Shown: piece by piece, positions 25,166-36,888 of the stretch
Layout: every line of letters begins with the position of its first letter
Position numbering within the stretch: position 1 is the first letter of the stretch
Assembly (NCBI GenBank): GCA_038501195.1
Contig: JBBPUQ010000003.1
Span: 2,434,501 to 2,498,500, forward strand
Reading direction: 5' to 3'
Origin: Nemania diffusa
Lineage: Eukaryota > Ascomycota > Sordariomycetes > Xylariales > Xylariaceae
DNA: 64,000 bases
Position numbers and translations under genes: made by a program
Notes under the pieces: model-generated
What the model was told of the DNA's origin: nothing
Database searches by the model: none
The model's input: the letters and a program-made list of their open reading frames with translations, nothing else

Positions 25166-25745
25166 ATGCCTCAAGCTAACGAACCTAACCTGCTAGACCG
25201 GCATAACAAGATTATGGCCGCGATTCTTACACGCTTCCGCAACATGGTGATGGCTGCGACTGAGCCGCTCCCTACCGCTGCGGCCATTCCGCATGCCACT
25301 CTCAATGCTATGACTATGAATAACGAGGTCTCTGCCTTGGTATGTACACCCCCATTGTTGCATTACCCAAACAATCCTCCACCTCCATTTCCAGCCACAT
25401 ATTTGATATAAATCATCAGATAACTAACGCGCCTGCCGGGCAAAGATCAAAGAGGTCGAGAACCTGCTAGCTCTGAACCGCGAGATCAAGCAGCTATGGA
25501 TTGCCGGCCCCCTGCGCAAGCCAGGCGACGCCTCGCAGAAGAACCGCGAGAAGGAAATCGACGAGCAGGCTGCCAAGGTCTCCAAGATGTACAACATTCT
25601 CGTGGAGCTAGAAGCCGAAACCGCCCGGAAGAAGAACACGGCCCAGCAGCCTGTCGCCACTGCCAAAGACAAACAGAGTGTCGAGGTCAAGAAGGAGAAC
25701 GCCAATGCCCACGTTAAGCACGAGAACCAAGGTGATTCGGCCTAG
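25166..25745 (+). CDS. MED22: Mediator complex subunit 22 (Surf5/Srb6 family)
   Basis: The exons are 25166..25339 and 25446..25745, giving 157 residues, a normal length for the family. The sequence NLLDRHNKIMAAILTRFRNM, then SALIKEVENLLALNREIKQL with WIAGPL, matches the two-helix core of Med22. Med22 pairs with Med11 in the Mediator head and links RNA polymerase II to activators in the nucleus. The family call rests on this motif pattern. The intron (gtatgt, ctaac branch, phase 0) uses an AAG acceptor at 25443-25445; no YAG acceptor keeps the frame. The ATG at 25166 is the conventional start. The same frame is open upstream to 24662 with an earlier ATG at 24893, which would add 91 residues including the PRNQV repeats. 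The C-terminus is lysine-rich and hydrophilic. Confidence 0.65.
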
Positions 25746-26182
25746 ACGTCCGAGACCGAGAAAGGTGACGGTGATGATGTTTGATGTGGAACATGATGCG
25801 GCGCCTATCAAGGTTGATACATGATGTCGCCTAGCTGCTCGAGAGAGGTGAATTTGATGCTTTAAAGCTGCTCGGTCACGCATGTACTTAGGTATGAGTG
25901 TTTACGGATCGGATAACGACTAAGATAGCCTGGTACTACAAACCTTAGGATCGAAGAGGTCTATGAAGAATAGGATCTGGAGAAACCTGCGGCATTGTCT
26001 ACAAGTCTAGGCTTAATGAATATCGGAAAATAAAAGCTACATAAAACGCTGCATTTTATTGTTGTGCTACCCACGTAATACAAAGAAGCCCATGAACAAG
26101 CCAAGGCGGTCTATCTAGTGTCTATTTGTATCTCGGGATGCAATCAACGGCTAACATTCGTTTGCTGTAAGGTGTCTCTAAC
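25746..26182. other. Intergenic region before the LTR element
   Basis: MED22 3' flank. The last part, about 26100-26177, is the original downstream flank of PUS1, now cut off from it by the retrotransposon. Confidence 0.5.
26178..26182. repeat. 5-bp target-site duplication, left copy
   Basis: CTAAC directly precedes the TGTTAG start of the left LTR. The same five bases follow the right LTR at 30020-30024. Confidence 0.85.
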
Positions 26183-26387
26183 TGTTAGAAATAAGTCTTC
26201 TAGATTGATCAGATTGATTGGTGTATTATTTTGGTGTGTGTGTGGTCCTGTTGTTCTGAGAGATTTTTCTCTAGCATATAAAATAGGTAGGGAGGTAGAA
26301 CTTTTTGAAGCAGAAGGGACCTTTCTTCTGGTTAGATCTTTATAGGGTTTAATTATAGGGCTTAATTTACTTCCTATATTTTTAACA
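26183..26387. repeat. Left LTR, 205 bp
   Basis: Same length as the right LTR. Differences from it are C/T or G/A. This copy carries more T at the C-rich sites (for example GGACCTTTCTTCTGG against GGACCCCCCTTCTGG). Confidence 0.9.
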
Positions 26388-29300
26388 CACTCCTGTAGAG
26401 CTAGGTCCCTAAGGCATTACTTTAACCAATATATATGAAGCTTAAAATAAGCTTTAATTTTGTCTAGTGATAGTTTGAAGGTGTTGATGCTTTTAAAATA
26501 TTTTTAAATAGCTTTTAAAATTTAAAAATAACGCTTTAAATAAGAATTGATCTATATAATTGAAATAGTAACTAATAAATATTTTTTATGTTGCTGTTAC
26601 TTTATTAAAGCTATCAATTGTTATTATAATAAAGCTTTTATAGTTTTATATAACTAATATTAATAATGTTTTAATAATATTTATAGTAAAAATAGTATAA
26701 AATTGATGATATAAATAGTAAAACGGCAAAATAACTAGTTAGCACTTAAATAAGTAAGTAGTTTAAAAGTATACTAACTTTTCCTGTTGATTTTTTATTG
26801 CGTTTTATTGCGTTTTTGATCAATTGAAACAATTTAACAGCATAACAAAATAATAGATATATATGCCTAAATAAATAAGCGGTTTAATAATATGCTGACT
26901 TAGCTTTAGCTTTAGTTTTTTTATTGTGTTTTTTTGAACGATTTGAAAGCTATATATTAGTTTTAGCTTGTATTAATTGATTTAAAAGCTATAGAATTAA
27001 TTGAATTAAAAGCTGTAAGATCAATTTAAAAGCTGTAGATTTAGCTTAATAGCTTGTTGATTTTTTTTTTTAAAGCTTTTTTTTAAAGCTTTTAGATCTT
27101 TGTTAATAGCTTCTTTTCAGTTGCTTTGTTTGTAATTTCTTTTTTATATTAATAAAGTTTAGTTATTTTAAAAAAGTTATTTATTTTTTTTTTCAAAGTT
27201 TTTAATGAAACTATTAACAATTATATCATTTATATTGTTTGTATTTTTAGCTTAATTTTTAAAACTGCTTTTTTTTTATTTATTAGTTTTATTGTTAATT
27301 AGTTATTTTATAAAATTATTATATATATATAGCTTTTTTTTAGTTTAAAGCTTAGTTTTTTAAAAAATAAACTTATAAATAAGCTTTTTTTTAAAGCTTA
27401 AAATAAAGCTAGAAACTTTGCTTCAGCTATTAAAGTTAATTTATAAATAAGTTTTTTTTTAAAGCTTAAAATAAAGCTAAAAGCTTTGTTTTAATTGTTG
27501 TAATAACGGTGTTTTATTTTATAGCTTTTTTATTTTATTATATCTTTAAATAAAATTATTATATAAGTTTATAAAATTTTATAGTTTAAGATATTATTAA
27601 CAAAAAAAAAATCGGTAAATATAATATTTTGTTTTATATAAAAAAGTATAGTACTTTATTTTGTATTAGAAAGCGATTATTTTATTAGTAACAGTGTAGT
27701 ATTTAAAGCTAGCTTAAAAGCTTTGAAAGTAATGTCAAGTCGAGTTATTATAGCAGTATATAAGTTTGAGCCGATTTTTTAATAGGAGTATATCTAAGCT
27801 TTACTAGCGATTTTGCTATATAGTAGATATTTTTGTATTTTTATAAAAGTTTTTGATTTAGTAATAGGTCTATTTAGCTTTTTAATTTTTTTGATATAAG
27901 AAGTTTGTAAAAAATTAACAAAAAGCTTATTTCTTTTAGTAAGTTTGTTAGTTTTTTCTGCTAAAAGCAGTAATTTTTATAAGCTATATAACGTTTTAAA
28001 AAGCTATAATATAATTAAAAGCTTTTTGTAGACTTTTTGTATGTTTTTTATAAGTTTTTTGTAGCTTAGAAACATTTTAATATAGATTTTTAGCTGTAAT
28101 AGCTATTAGGGTTTTAAAGGACTTGTTTGTTAAAATAGAAGTGTAAGTTTTTTTTCGTTTGTTGGAAAGCTGTTATTTGATCGTTAAAAGTAAACTAGTT
28201 GAATCGATTTTAAAGTTTGAAATTAGGTTTTTTGTTTGTTAAACACTTTTCGAAACACTAGATTAGCAGCGATTTTTTTAATATAAGCTATATTGTACAG
28301 TTTTATTACTTCTAATTTTTCTAATTTTTAAGCTTTGATATTTATGTTTTTGTAAGCTAGAATTAAAAAGATGAAGTTTTTAACATATAAATAGCTTTTT
28401 GTTAACTGTTTAAATGTTAATAAATCGATTTATTTGATTAAATATATGTAAGTTATTATTTTTTGAGTTTAAAATAGCTGAATTTTTTAACAAGTAAACT
28501 TTTTGATTAAGGTAAACTTTTTAATTATTAAAAAAATCGTTATAGATATAGTAAATAAATGTAGTTTTTATTACTTTTTTATTTAGTTATAAAGTTTTTT
28601 TTTGTTTTTTTTTTTTTTAAGTTTTGCTTTTAATTTTTTATGGCTTTTTAAATGACTTTTTTAGCTTTAATAAATAAGTCATTTATTAAGTAAATTTTTA
28701 AATCTTTGTAAGATTTTAGCAATAGTAGTAGATTTTTCTGATTAATTAATAGCTTTTTTTTTTTTTTTAGCTTTGTTATTAGTTTTTTTGATAAATTAGC
28801 TGCTTTTTTTTTGTTGTTTAGATTTTATTTAGAACAGCAATAAAAGCGTTTTATTATTAGCTTTTGTAGCTTTAATTAACTTATTGTGTGTTTTTATTGC
28901 AGTGTTTAAGTGTTTAAAATTAAACGTGGCTTTTTAGCAGCTTTTACAAAGTATTACTTTAATATAGAAATCAGGTTTTTGATTTTTTAAATTTTTTAAA
29001 AAGTTGTTTTTTTAACTAGTTGGTCTAATAAAAGTATATAAAATAGCTTTTAGTATTATTTTATGTAAAAAAGTAAAGTAGAGTTTTTATAACAGGTTTA
29101 ATAAAGAACAATTAAATTTTCTAATAGCCGATTTAAATATTTTTAGATTTTAATTTTTTTCTTTTATTTTTTTCGATAGGCGTATTTTTTATTTTTTTTA
29201 TAAACGTGTTTTTTATGCCGGCATTTGCTAGCAAAAGCGTGATTTTTTCGCTACTGCTAGCAAAGCTTTTATTTTTTTGATTAGTATACTATTTTTTTGA

Positions 29301-29814
29301 TAAGTCTTTTATTTTTTTAATAGGTGTATTTTTAATGTTTGTATTTGTTAGCAAAAGCGTGGTTTTTTTTGTTTTTTTATATAAATCTATAAAGATTGAG
29401 TTAGTAGGTTTATTTGTTCAGACGTTTTATAGTAAGCTTTTAAAACAGTTGGTTTTGTTTTTAAAAAGTTGTATTATAGAGCTTCTAGGTCTAAAATAAC
29501 ATTTTTAGTTTTTATAATTTTGTTAGTTAGAAAGTAGTTTGTAAAGTGAGGCTTTGAAAGCTTTGTAATTTAAAAGATCTTTCGAAAATATTCTATAAAG
29601 TCAGGTTTTGAAAGCTTTGTAATTTAAAAGATCCTGTTTTTATGTTAAACGAACTTTTTAATCTTTAGTTGTAATACTTTTGCTAAGAACTTTTGATTCT
29701 ATTGATAAATAAAAGAATAAGATTATTTATAGCTATTTTGATTAATCGATTCAGCTATTATTTCGTTGTAAATAGCTATTAGTTGAAGCTTAAGAAATGT
29801 ATGAAACTTTTAAT

Positions 29815-30019
29815 TGTTAGAAATAAGCTTTTTAGATTGATCAAATTGATTGGTGTATTATTCTGGTGTATGTGTGGTTTTGTTGTTCTGAGAGATTTTT
29901 CTCTAGCATACAAAATAGGTAGGGGGGTGGAACCCCTTGAAGCAGAAGGGACCCCCCTTCTGGTTAGATCCTTACAGGGCTTAATTATAGGGCCTAATTT
30001 ACCCCCTATATTTCTAACA
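29815..30019. repeat. Right LTR, 205 bp
   Basis: It begins TGTTAGAAATAAG and ends TATTTCTAACA. It keeps more C than the left LTR, so it is the less mutated copy. Open frames across it (29783-30073) are spurious. Confidence 0.9.
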
Positions 30020-30024
30020 CTAAC
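30020..30024. repeat. 5-bp target-site duplication, right copy
   Basis: CTAAC; on the minus strand it reads GTTAG and contains the TAG stop of PUS1 (GAA GGT TAG). Confidence 0.85.
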
Positions 30025-32112
30025 CTTCCTCGCCGCCTCCGACTTCTCCCTCGTCGCCAAGCTCATCCTCTAGCTCTTGTGGTATAGAATCGCGCGGGCC
30101 CTCTCTCTGCTGGGCAGTTTCTAGGTCTCCCGCTGTGACCCATAGGAAGTAGTCGCTCTTAAAAGAATCGATCTGGTTAAAGAATACATGGAATCTACCA
30201 CCCGCGTTAGTGTGGTTGCTCAAGTAGGTAAAAGTCGTAGAGCTAGTAAGGTGTATGGGAGAAGAACTTACGAATTCTCTTTCTCCTCCAGTTCGAAAAT
30301 ACGGCGGTAGATGTGCTCTTCCTTGAACGCCAATATCTCCTTTTCGTATTTGGAGAAGTCTAGCTCTTGCAAGTTGAGATTCTCAACGGCTCGTTTGTTG
30401 TAGGTTGTAAATACAGGACGCTCGAGGAGTAATCCCAGGCTAGGTGCTTTAGGAATACTAATGCGAGCAGCCGAGTAGCTCTCCTCAAAGCGCGACCAGG
30501 GCGTTGCGCACCTCACAGCCAGGACAGCCATGCCAACCATCTTTCGAATTTGGTGCATCATAAAGGACTGCCCGTGGACTTTCAAAGATAGCCATTGGGT
30601 GTCATTGATCTGTATGGGCTCGCGATTTACAGCAAATGACTTGATCGACCGCTTGGCTGAGGGGTCTGCGTGCGCCTTTTGTATCGTATAGTTGTGATAA
30701 TTCTTGGTGCCGACGTACTTATCCAGCGCTTCCTGAAGTTGATCTAAGCGATCTGGTGTCACTCGGTACCGTCTTTTAGCGGCAATGTACGCAGACTTGA
30801 CTTCCTTCACAGCCTTCTCGACCGGACTTAATTCCTTTGCCTTCTCCTCCCCAGCTTGAGTGTCAACTGCCTCTGCTGCCGGTGTCGACTTAATCGCAAC
30901 CTTAGCCTCACCCGCATCTACAGCTGTGGCCGTCTCGGCACTAGCAGGAGGTGTATCCTTCATTGGAGACTCTGTCGTTTCAGCTTCTTTAGGGACGGCC
31001 TCGTCCGTGGTGTCGGCATCTGTCTTATTACCTTCTTCGGTCGTATCTGCTTTCGAAGTAGCAGCTTCTTCCATATCTCTATCAGGTGAATGTATACGCT
31101 TCATTACCGCTTTTTGAACCTTAGGTTCCAGACCATCTAGTATCGGCTGAATGTAGATTTTATCAACTTCATCCCAGTAGTCCTTTGCATCTCCCATACG
31201 CTTTGCATACTCATCCTCGACACCCTTTTCTTTGACCAACTGTGAAACCTTTCTGCCAAGGAAGCTCTCCGGGTGGGGAGGTAACAAGCAGTAACTCGGC
31301 ATAAGATACTCGTACCATCTCGAATCGCATGATACGTAGCAACTAAAAGCGTTGTTTGTGCGTTCGAGACCCCAGACACGGATTTGTGGGGGAAGGTTTT
31401 CGTTGATCTTCTGAATGACATCTGGATCTTCGATGATCAATTTGAGCGAGACCATATTTCCGGCAGCATGTACGCCCTTGTCCGTCCTTGCGCATCGCAC
31501 GAAACTCGACTTTCTCGGGTCATCAGCGTTGGCCTTGGATATGGCTTTCGCAGCAACAAAGGCGGCGAAGAGGTCGCCCTCGATGGTTTTCAGATCGTGA
31601 TTAATCTGAAGCCCGTGGTAGCCAGTGCCAGCATACCCGATCAGTACGGCGACCTTGCGCTTTGGACGACGCTCTTCGGCAGCGATCTCGGCTTCGGGAA
31701 ATTGTATGCTCATGTAGCTGGGCTCTGACTTGCCGGCCCCTTCTGCCTTCGAGTCGAACTTTCTACGTTTGCGGTCTCGCCAATCTGGCTGCGGGCCTTT
31801 CTCAGAGTCCCTAGTGTCGCGTCCTAGTTAGTAGGCATTGGCTTCGGTTTCTGGAAAAAATAGAGAGATCAGAGCTTACCATTTCTCCTTGCGTCCAAAC
31901 TCTCTGTTACGTTTGCCTCCCCTCCCGCGATCTGCCTTATTAGCACCAGAGGGGCGCCCATTTTGCCTCCGGTCATTGCGATTCGACGGCTTAGCATTTG
32001 AATCTCTCGTCGTTGCAGTGGTTGGTGTAGACGTTGAGTCGGTGGAAGGTGTCGCGATAGCCGGGGGAGCATCGCGGCTTGGCCTATCGATTGATTCGCT
32101 TTCTGTTGCCAT
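30020..32112 (-). CDS. PUS1: tRNA pseudouridine synthase Pus1 (TruA family)
   Basis: In minus-strand order the exons are 32112..31880, 31810..30272 and 30194..30020, giving 648 residues. The introns are 31811-31879 (gtaagc, CTAAC, tag, phase 2) and 30195-30271 (gtaagt..tag, phase 2). The N-terminus is disordered and basic. The catalytic core starts at VAVLIGYAGTGYHGLQIN. The catalytic aspartate lies in RCARTDKGVHAAGN, followed by RVWGLERTNNAFSCYVSCDS with RWYEYLMPSY. Later MMHQIRKMVGMAVL and FNQIDSFKSDYFLW are typical of Pus1. A charged, alanine-rich insert of about 100 residues separates the two halves of the domain. Pus1 makes pseudouridine in tRNAs and some other RNAs, mainly in the nucleus. 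An upstream in-frame ATG at 32202 is possible. The stop codon (30022-30020) lies inside the CTAAC target duplication of the retrotransposon. Confidence 0.92.
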
Positions 32113-33366
32113 GTTGCCGTGTAGGGGCGGAAACAAATTCGCATCGTTGAATACTGTTACAAGCTGAAGTGGAAGCTTAACTATTTTCCACCCAGAAGAC
32201 ATGGGTCAGAGAATGGTCGAGGCTTATCGATAAGAATGACCAACACCCCACCTTGATCTGCATTGTGACTTAGGTACCCACCCTCTTTAGATTGGTGGTT
32301 ACCTGTCTATCTGTAGGCATGAGGATACCTGTGTAAGACAATCAAGCCAATGAGAAACATTCTACAATCTAAATGGTAGTTTTTAATAAAAACTACGTAC
32401 AATCGAGAACTAGCATAGGCAGCTTATGAACCAGCATTCGAAGCTATGGACGAACCTACCTCCCAATAACATGAACCAAAATGTCACATTTCCGGCCCGT
32501 TCACGTATGAGAACTTCCAATCCTAATGGGTAAACGATATGCCCAGACTTAACCATATTTTTGGAACACTCTATGTAAGTTGTAGTCGAAACGATATATG
32601 ATATATCTAATAAACGAATAGCTGCAGAAATTAACTGGCCGAGCGGGCTTGTTCGTTGGATTGAATTCGGTTATGGCAACCCTATTATGTATACCTCATA
32701 TGCGCAGCGCTTCAGCCTATCTTTTTTTAACACTTCGGACTTTGTTAATATGCAGGGGGTCATCAGCTCCCAATAGTGGCCGGATACCGTACTGTTGACT
32801 TACACCATCTATCTAGGCATCTTCTAGTTCTAGGGAGCCTTGAGTCACACGGACATCTTATAAATCCCGAATCATAAGCTCGTTATCTAACGCTTTCCCC
32901 GTAAAAAGGCATAGCCGCCTATAGGCTATGACCGTTGCCTTGTAAAAGCCAAGGAACTGCTGAGCTTCGCCACGATAGCTCAGAAGGTGTGAGTGTCAAG
33001 TGACTCACCTACCGGGGAGCGCAGCCAATCAACTTACACGCTGTAAGCCCTGTATGCCTTCGGTTCGCCCGCGCTATTAATGACACCTCAGCTCAGTAGG
33101 ATTTTACCAGTCAAGTTGGGAAACACTCCCAACGTAGTATGTGTCTGTATGTTAGATATAAAAAAGCCGAGTGAATTTCCGCCTAGCTTCTAGAAACCCT
33201 CTTTTTCTTTTCTTGCTCACCGATATACTTATTGCGCTGTCGCAACGCCGGTTTCGCGCCTGACCGTGGCAGCTCTTACGCCCTTGTCCCGGTGACACCT
33301 TGATCTTTCGGTTTTAGGCTGCTCAATAATTTCTAGTTGTTCATTATAAAATTCGAGCTTCCCACC
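32113..33366. other. Intergenic region between divergent PUS1 and an unknown gene
   Basis: A divergent promoter region of 1.25 kb. It holds no supported coding sequence. A tRNA-like A-box string near 32978 was examined and rejected. The last 100 bases are pyrimidine-rich (CTTTTTCTTTTCTTGCTC) and probably the 5' UTR or promoter of the right gene. Confidence 0.4.
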
Positions 33367-34368
33367 ATGGATTTATCGCCATCTCTTATTCACGAATTGC
33401 GACATTTTCCGCTTAGCTTACCCCCAGCAATAGCTAAGCGCAGATACGGTGGACGCGTTAAGACTAGGCTTCCGAAGGCCGCAAGGCATTTTAAAACAAG
33501 AAATGTTAGTTACTCGAACGGATTTGTTTTGAGACAATTGATATCTCGATAACTAACAAACCACCCCTCCTCACAGCAGCGCACACCTCGCGTAGGATGG
33601 GATCGTGACGAAGGAGAGGACGGCCGCCGTTTGGCGTCTGATCCTACAGTAACGCTACCCGGCGAACTCTGGCGCCCTACGCCGCGTCTCGAGCGACAAG
33701 AAGCCTTCCGGGCCCCCGAGACCTGGGACATCTCAGACACAGATGTCGCCGTCGGCGACGCCGAGTTGTACCGCTTAGGCATTTTGTACGACGACAACGG
33801 CGACGACTTGTCTCTCGATACCATAGTGCACACAGAACCAGTCTACTCGCTTCGCCCGGCCAAGCGGACGAAGAGAGCCCACGATGGCAGACCGTCCCTG
33901 CGAGAAGACGACTTGCGTCTCTCAGTTGAGTTGCTATCCACGTGTCTCGGCGATGATGCAGCTATTGCGCGATTCTTCGCGCCTGTGGGCGACGAGGAGC
34001 GAGCTCAGTTACAACTTAACGACTTCAACGGCACTGATACACAACACAACAGCTCAACGGCAAGACAGAGCCCAGCGGAGCTCCTTACCATTATTTACGA
34101 GCTTACTGCGAGCCCGATGCACTCGCCTGCACCGACTCCCGCAGCGAGCGACTTCCCCGATTTAATTTCCGATACGGAGGATGATGAGGCGGAGACGAGT
34201 TTCGGTGGGGATTGGGCGCTGGTGCCGGATCCTAGCAGCAACGCCAGTCTATCGAGCGGCGATGCCGCTGGGTTCGATACCGATGTTGACGTGATTATCG
34301 ATCACGACGAAGAGACGACGGACTCCGCCAATGGCGCCTGGGTTTTTCTTGCTGAGGACGACTCGTAG
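33367..34368 (+). CDS. Acidic hypothetical protein, unknown function
   Basis: The exons are 33367..33504 and 33577..34368, giving 309 residues. The start caccATGG has good context. The intron (gttagt, aactaac, cag, phase 0) ends in CAGCAG, so two acceptors three bases apart can be used. The N-terminus is basic (KRRYGGRVKTRLPKAARH). The middle has a conserved-looking WDISDTDVAVGDAELYRLGI segment and EPVYSLRPAKRTKR. The C-terminal 90 residues are strongly acidic and disordered with several D/E runs, ending in WVFLAEDDS. There is no membrane segment and no known domain. It looks like an ascomycete-specific nuclear or cytosolic protein, and I do not assign a function. Confidence 0.65.
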
Positions 34369-35223
34369 CAGGTCCGCATATGAGATGATATTCGTATCCT
34401 TTGCCCTGACAGCCATTGGATCTCGACCTTGAATGTGCAGCTGCCATACACATATGGCAACCACATCGGACTGGTCCTCATACTCAGCACCCGGCGCCGG
34501 CGTGTGGGAACGAGAAGTGTTGGTTAGAATGAGGAATGGGAAGGGAGCAGTGAGATCAGCGGGGTGTAGGTGGTTGTGTGCTCGTAGTTTTTCGACAGAC
34601 TGTTTGAGCTCGCCGCTTACGGCTGCATGAATGAAGGGAGCGTAGCGAGGCCCCTTGGACGTCGTCTTTTCAGCATCGGTATCGCCAGCATCAGCATCCT
34701 CATAAGCATTTCTGGCGTATTAGGGTAACTAGTCTAACTAGTATTGAATTTCTCTTTATGCTTTTTCGCCATCTATGATTTTTTTTACTATACCTTAAGT
34801 AATGAGTTTAGACAACCTTGGAATAGTTCACATCGCTTTGCTACTATCACCACCACTCTTAGACATACGGGGCTGGAAGACCTGGCCTAATCAGTGATGA
34901 TATACTTGCACTTATCACACAATCTAAATGCTTATAGTTCGATATTTCCATTCCGGATATCGAACGACCATAAGACCGGACGGGGCCGTAGATAATCTAT
35001 GGTCCTGTGCCATGAGCCTCGGATACTTCTGCAACTGTGCTACCATTCTGAAAGATTTGCACAGGATCCTTGATGCTGTCTCAAGAGCCGCTATTTTGGA
35101 ACATTACATGTGCCTTACTATGGAAGATGAATGAAGACCAGTATGTGCTCTATCATATGAAACTCGAGATCGCTAGGGTTCTGGGAATATTTCAAGATTG
35201 CCCTCGTGTTTAGAATGCCGCAG
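34369..35223. other. Intergenic region
   Basis: Converging 3' ends of two genes. No convincing coding, RNA or repeat feature was seen. Confidence 0.4.
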
Positions 35224-36888
35224 TTATAAACTCGAGATGGTGACGTTATTTGACACCGCTTCAAGCGACGGCCAAATAGTTTGTATCCTCTGCCTGATAT
35301 CTGCCTCGGGAATACTCACCCCCGCCATAATCTGCGTGTAGGTAGTCTCGATTACCTTTCCGAAGGGGGTGTCAAAGCCGAACATCTTAGGCGTATGGTC
35401 ATGGACGTAGAAGAGAAACCCAAAGTAAATGAGCCTGAGATCTAAACCACCCTGAGCAAGCTCCTGATAGAGCTCTTGGTGTGCAGTCCCACATAGCACA
35501 TTGATTAAGGTCGATACAACCCAGGCATTGACCAGGCAATCCGGATAGAACTCTTCCGAGTACAGGGCGGGAAATATTTCAAAATGCAACTTGACGCCAA
35601 TCCTGAAAGCCTGGTAAATAGATCCGGACTCGAGATATAGTGTCAAAAGGCGACGACAAAGCTGTGGTACAGGCTGGCGTGTCCAGCGCCACATTTTTGA
35701 GCCGATGCACATTTGGATCGCCGCCTTGACCTCATCAAGCGTGGCTTGCTCGGTCTCGAGAACTGCATACGCCTTAGCGTGCATAGCAGCTACTCGTCTT
35801 TGAGCCTCCGCATCGCTACCGGGAATTGCAAACTTCGATAGCGTCGACTCGTACAGGCCTACTAGTGTGTCCGCCAGTTTATAGTATTCACCTTCTAAGT
35901 CATCTGGTCGCCCAAGAAACTCATCTGCAGGTAGGCTAGCACCTTTCTTACACTTGGTGCATTGACAAGCGAAGAGATAGTTCTCTTTCAGCTCCGCCTG
36001 TCTTACGCTGAAGGGATTCGTGACTTCCACGTATTTGATAAAAACCTCCTCCCCGGCCTTGATTGTCCTAAGAGCTCGAAGCTCGTGCTGAGGCTGATTG
36101 AAGATCAACGATGCATTTGGATCACAAGAATGATTTGTACTGCATATTAATGGGTTGAATCCAATCCCCAAGTTGACATCATCAAACGGTGATGCTAGAA
36201 GGAAGGCATTGATCATAATCTAATTCGGTCAGTGAATTATCGGTTGTTAGACTGGCGTAAAACGCACATTAGACAGCAGCCCTATCGAAATAGATTGAGC
36301 ATCCAGTCCGTCGATGTTTGGCTTTCCACAATAATGCCAAGCCGCCTGCCCAAGGAGCTGAAGGTCGTCAAGTTTCTTCTTGTCTCGTGCGCCGATTTCG
36401 TTCAGGCCGTTTGGATTCCCGGCAGGCCACAGACTTAGGATATCGTGCACATGCGCGGTCTCACCCTTCTGATCCGCTTTGAGGCGGCCTAGAATCTTGA
36501 TGGCGCCACGGACGCCAGGAGCTAAATCTGGTCTACCCTTTACACCAATGATTTTGCACTCATACTTATGCTCGCGTTTCCAAGCCTTGGACTGGCATTT
36601 TTTAGAACAATACCCAACCCGTGCGCATGCCGTGCAGGTCTTGATATCTGTAGAACCGTGAGGAAGGCCCATTGAGGCCGCGATACTCCTTTCTGTAGGA
36701 TTTGTCGCTGCGCGCTGGAAACACCAAGCGCAGGTATCAAGCATGCGGTCCACTTCGAGTTCGGCCACAAGCGGTCTGTCCACAGCCACGATAGTGTCAC
36801 CCGGAGAGAAGGTTTTTCGGGCGAAAAGCCCCCTTCCAGCACCCGGTATCTGGGATTTCTTCACCTCAACATTATCATTTGCTAGCAT
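35224..36888 (-). CDS. SET and MYND domain protein (SMYD-like)
   Basis: In minus-strand order the exons are 36888..36268 and 36219..35224, giving 538 residues. The intron (36220-36267, gtgcgt..tag, 48 nt) is phase 0. The N-terminus KKSQIPGAGRGLFARKTFSP is the opening strand of a SET domain. It is interrupted by a MYND zinc finger at about residues 53-111 with CAWC, CTACARVGYCSKKC and HKYEC. After the intron come the cofactor-binding NHSCDPNASL and GEEVFIKYVEVTNPFSVRQA, then a post-SET CQCTKCKKG. A helical C-terminal region of about 190 residues follows, as in SMYD proteins. Such proteins methylate lysines in histones or other proteins, using S-adenosylmethionine. The substrate cannot be inferred. 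Confidence 0.88.

Larger units (their letters stand above)
26183..30019. mobile_element. Degraded LTR retrotransposon (3.84 kb)
   Basis: Two direct repeats of 205 bp (26183-26387 and 29815-30019), each beginning TGTTAG and ending AACA, bound the element. It is flanked by identical CTAAC duplications. The 3.4-kb interior is AT-rich (roughly 10-25 percent G+C in sampled lines), rich in TA and AGCTTTT strings, with no gag, protease, reverse transcriptase or integrase reading frame left. The pattern agrees with RIP. At 3.8 kb it is shorter than a usual complete Gypsy or Copia element, so it was non-autonomous or has lost sequence. I could not decide its orientation: no clear primer-binding site with TGG and no polypurine tract is visible. 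It lies at the 3' end of PUS1. Confidence 0.9.

Noticed and set aside
29783..30073. 96-residue frame with LVRSL and VLRDFSLAYK segments, also present in part at 26118-26345
   Set aside because: It is simply the LTR sequence read in one frame, with no protein-like conservation beyond the DNA repeat.
31838..32167. 109-residue plus-strand ORF opposite PUS1 exon 1
   Set aside because: Shadow of the low-complexity PUS1 N-terminus.
32970..33075. tRNA-like A box (TAGCTCAGAAGG) followed by GGTTCG
   Set aside because: The acceptor stem cannot be paired, the B-box continues GGTTCGCCCGC rather than GGTTCRANNC, and no anticodon arm of the right size is present.
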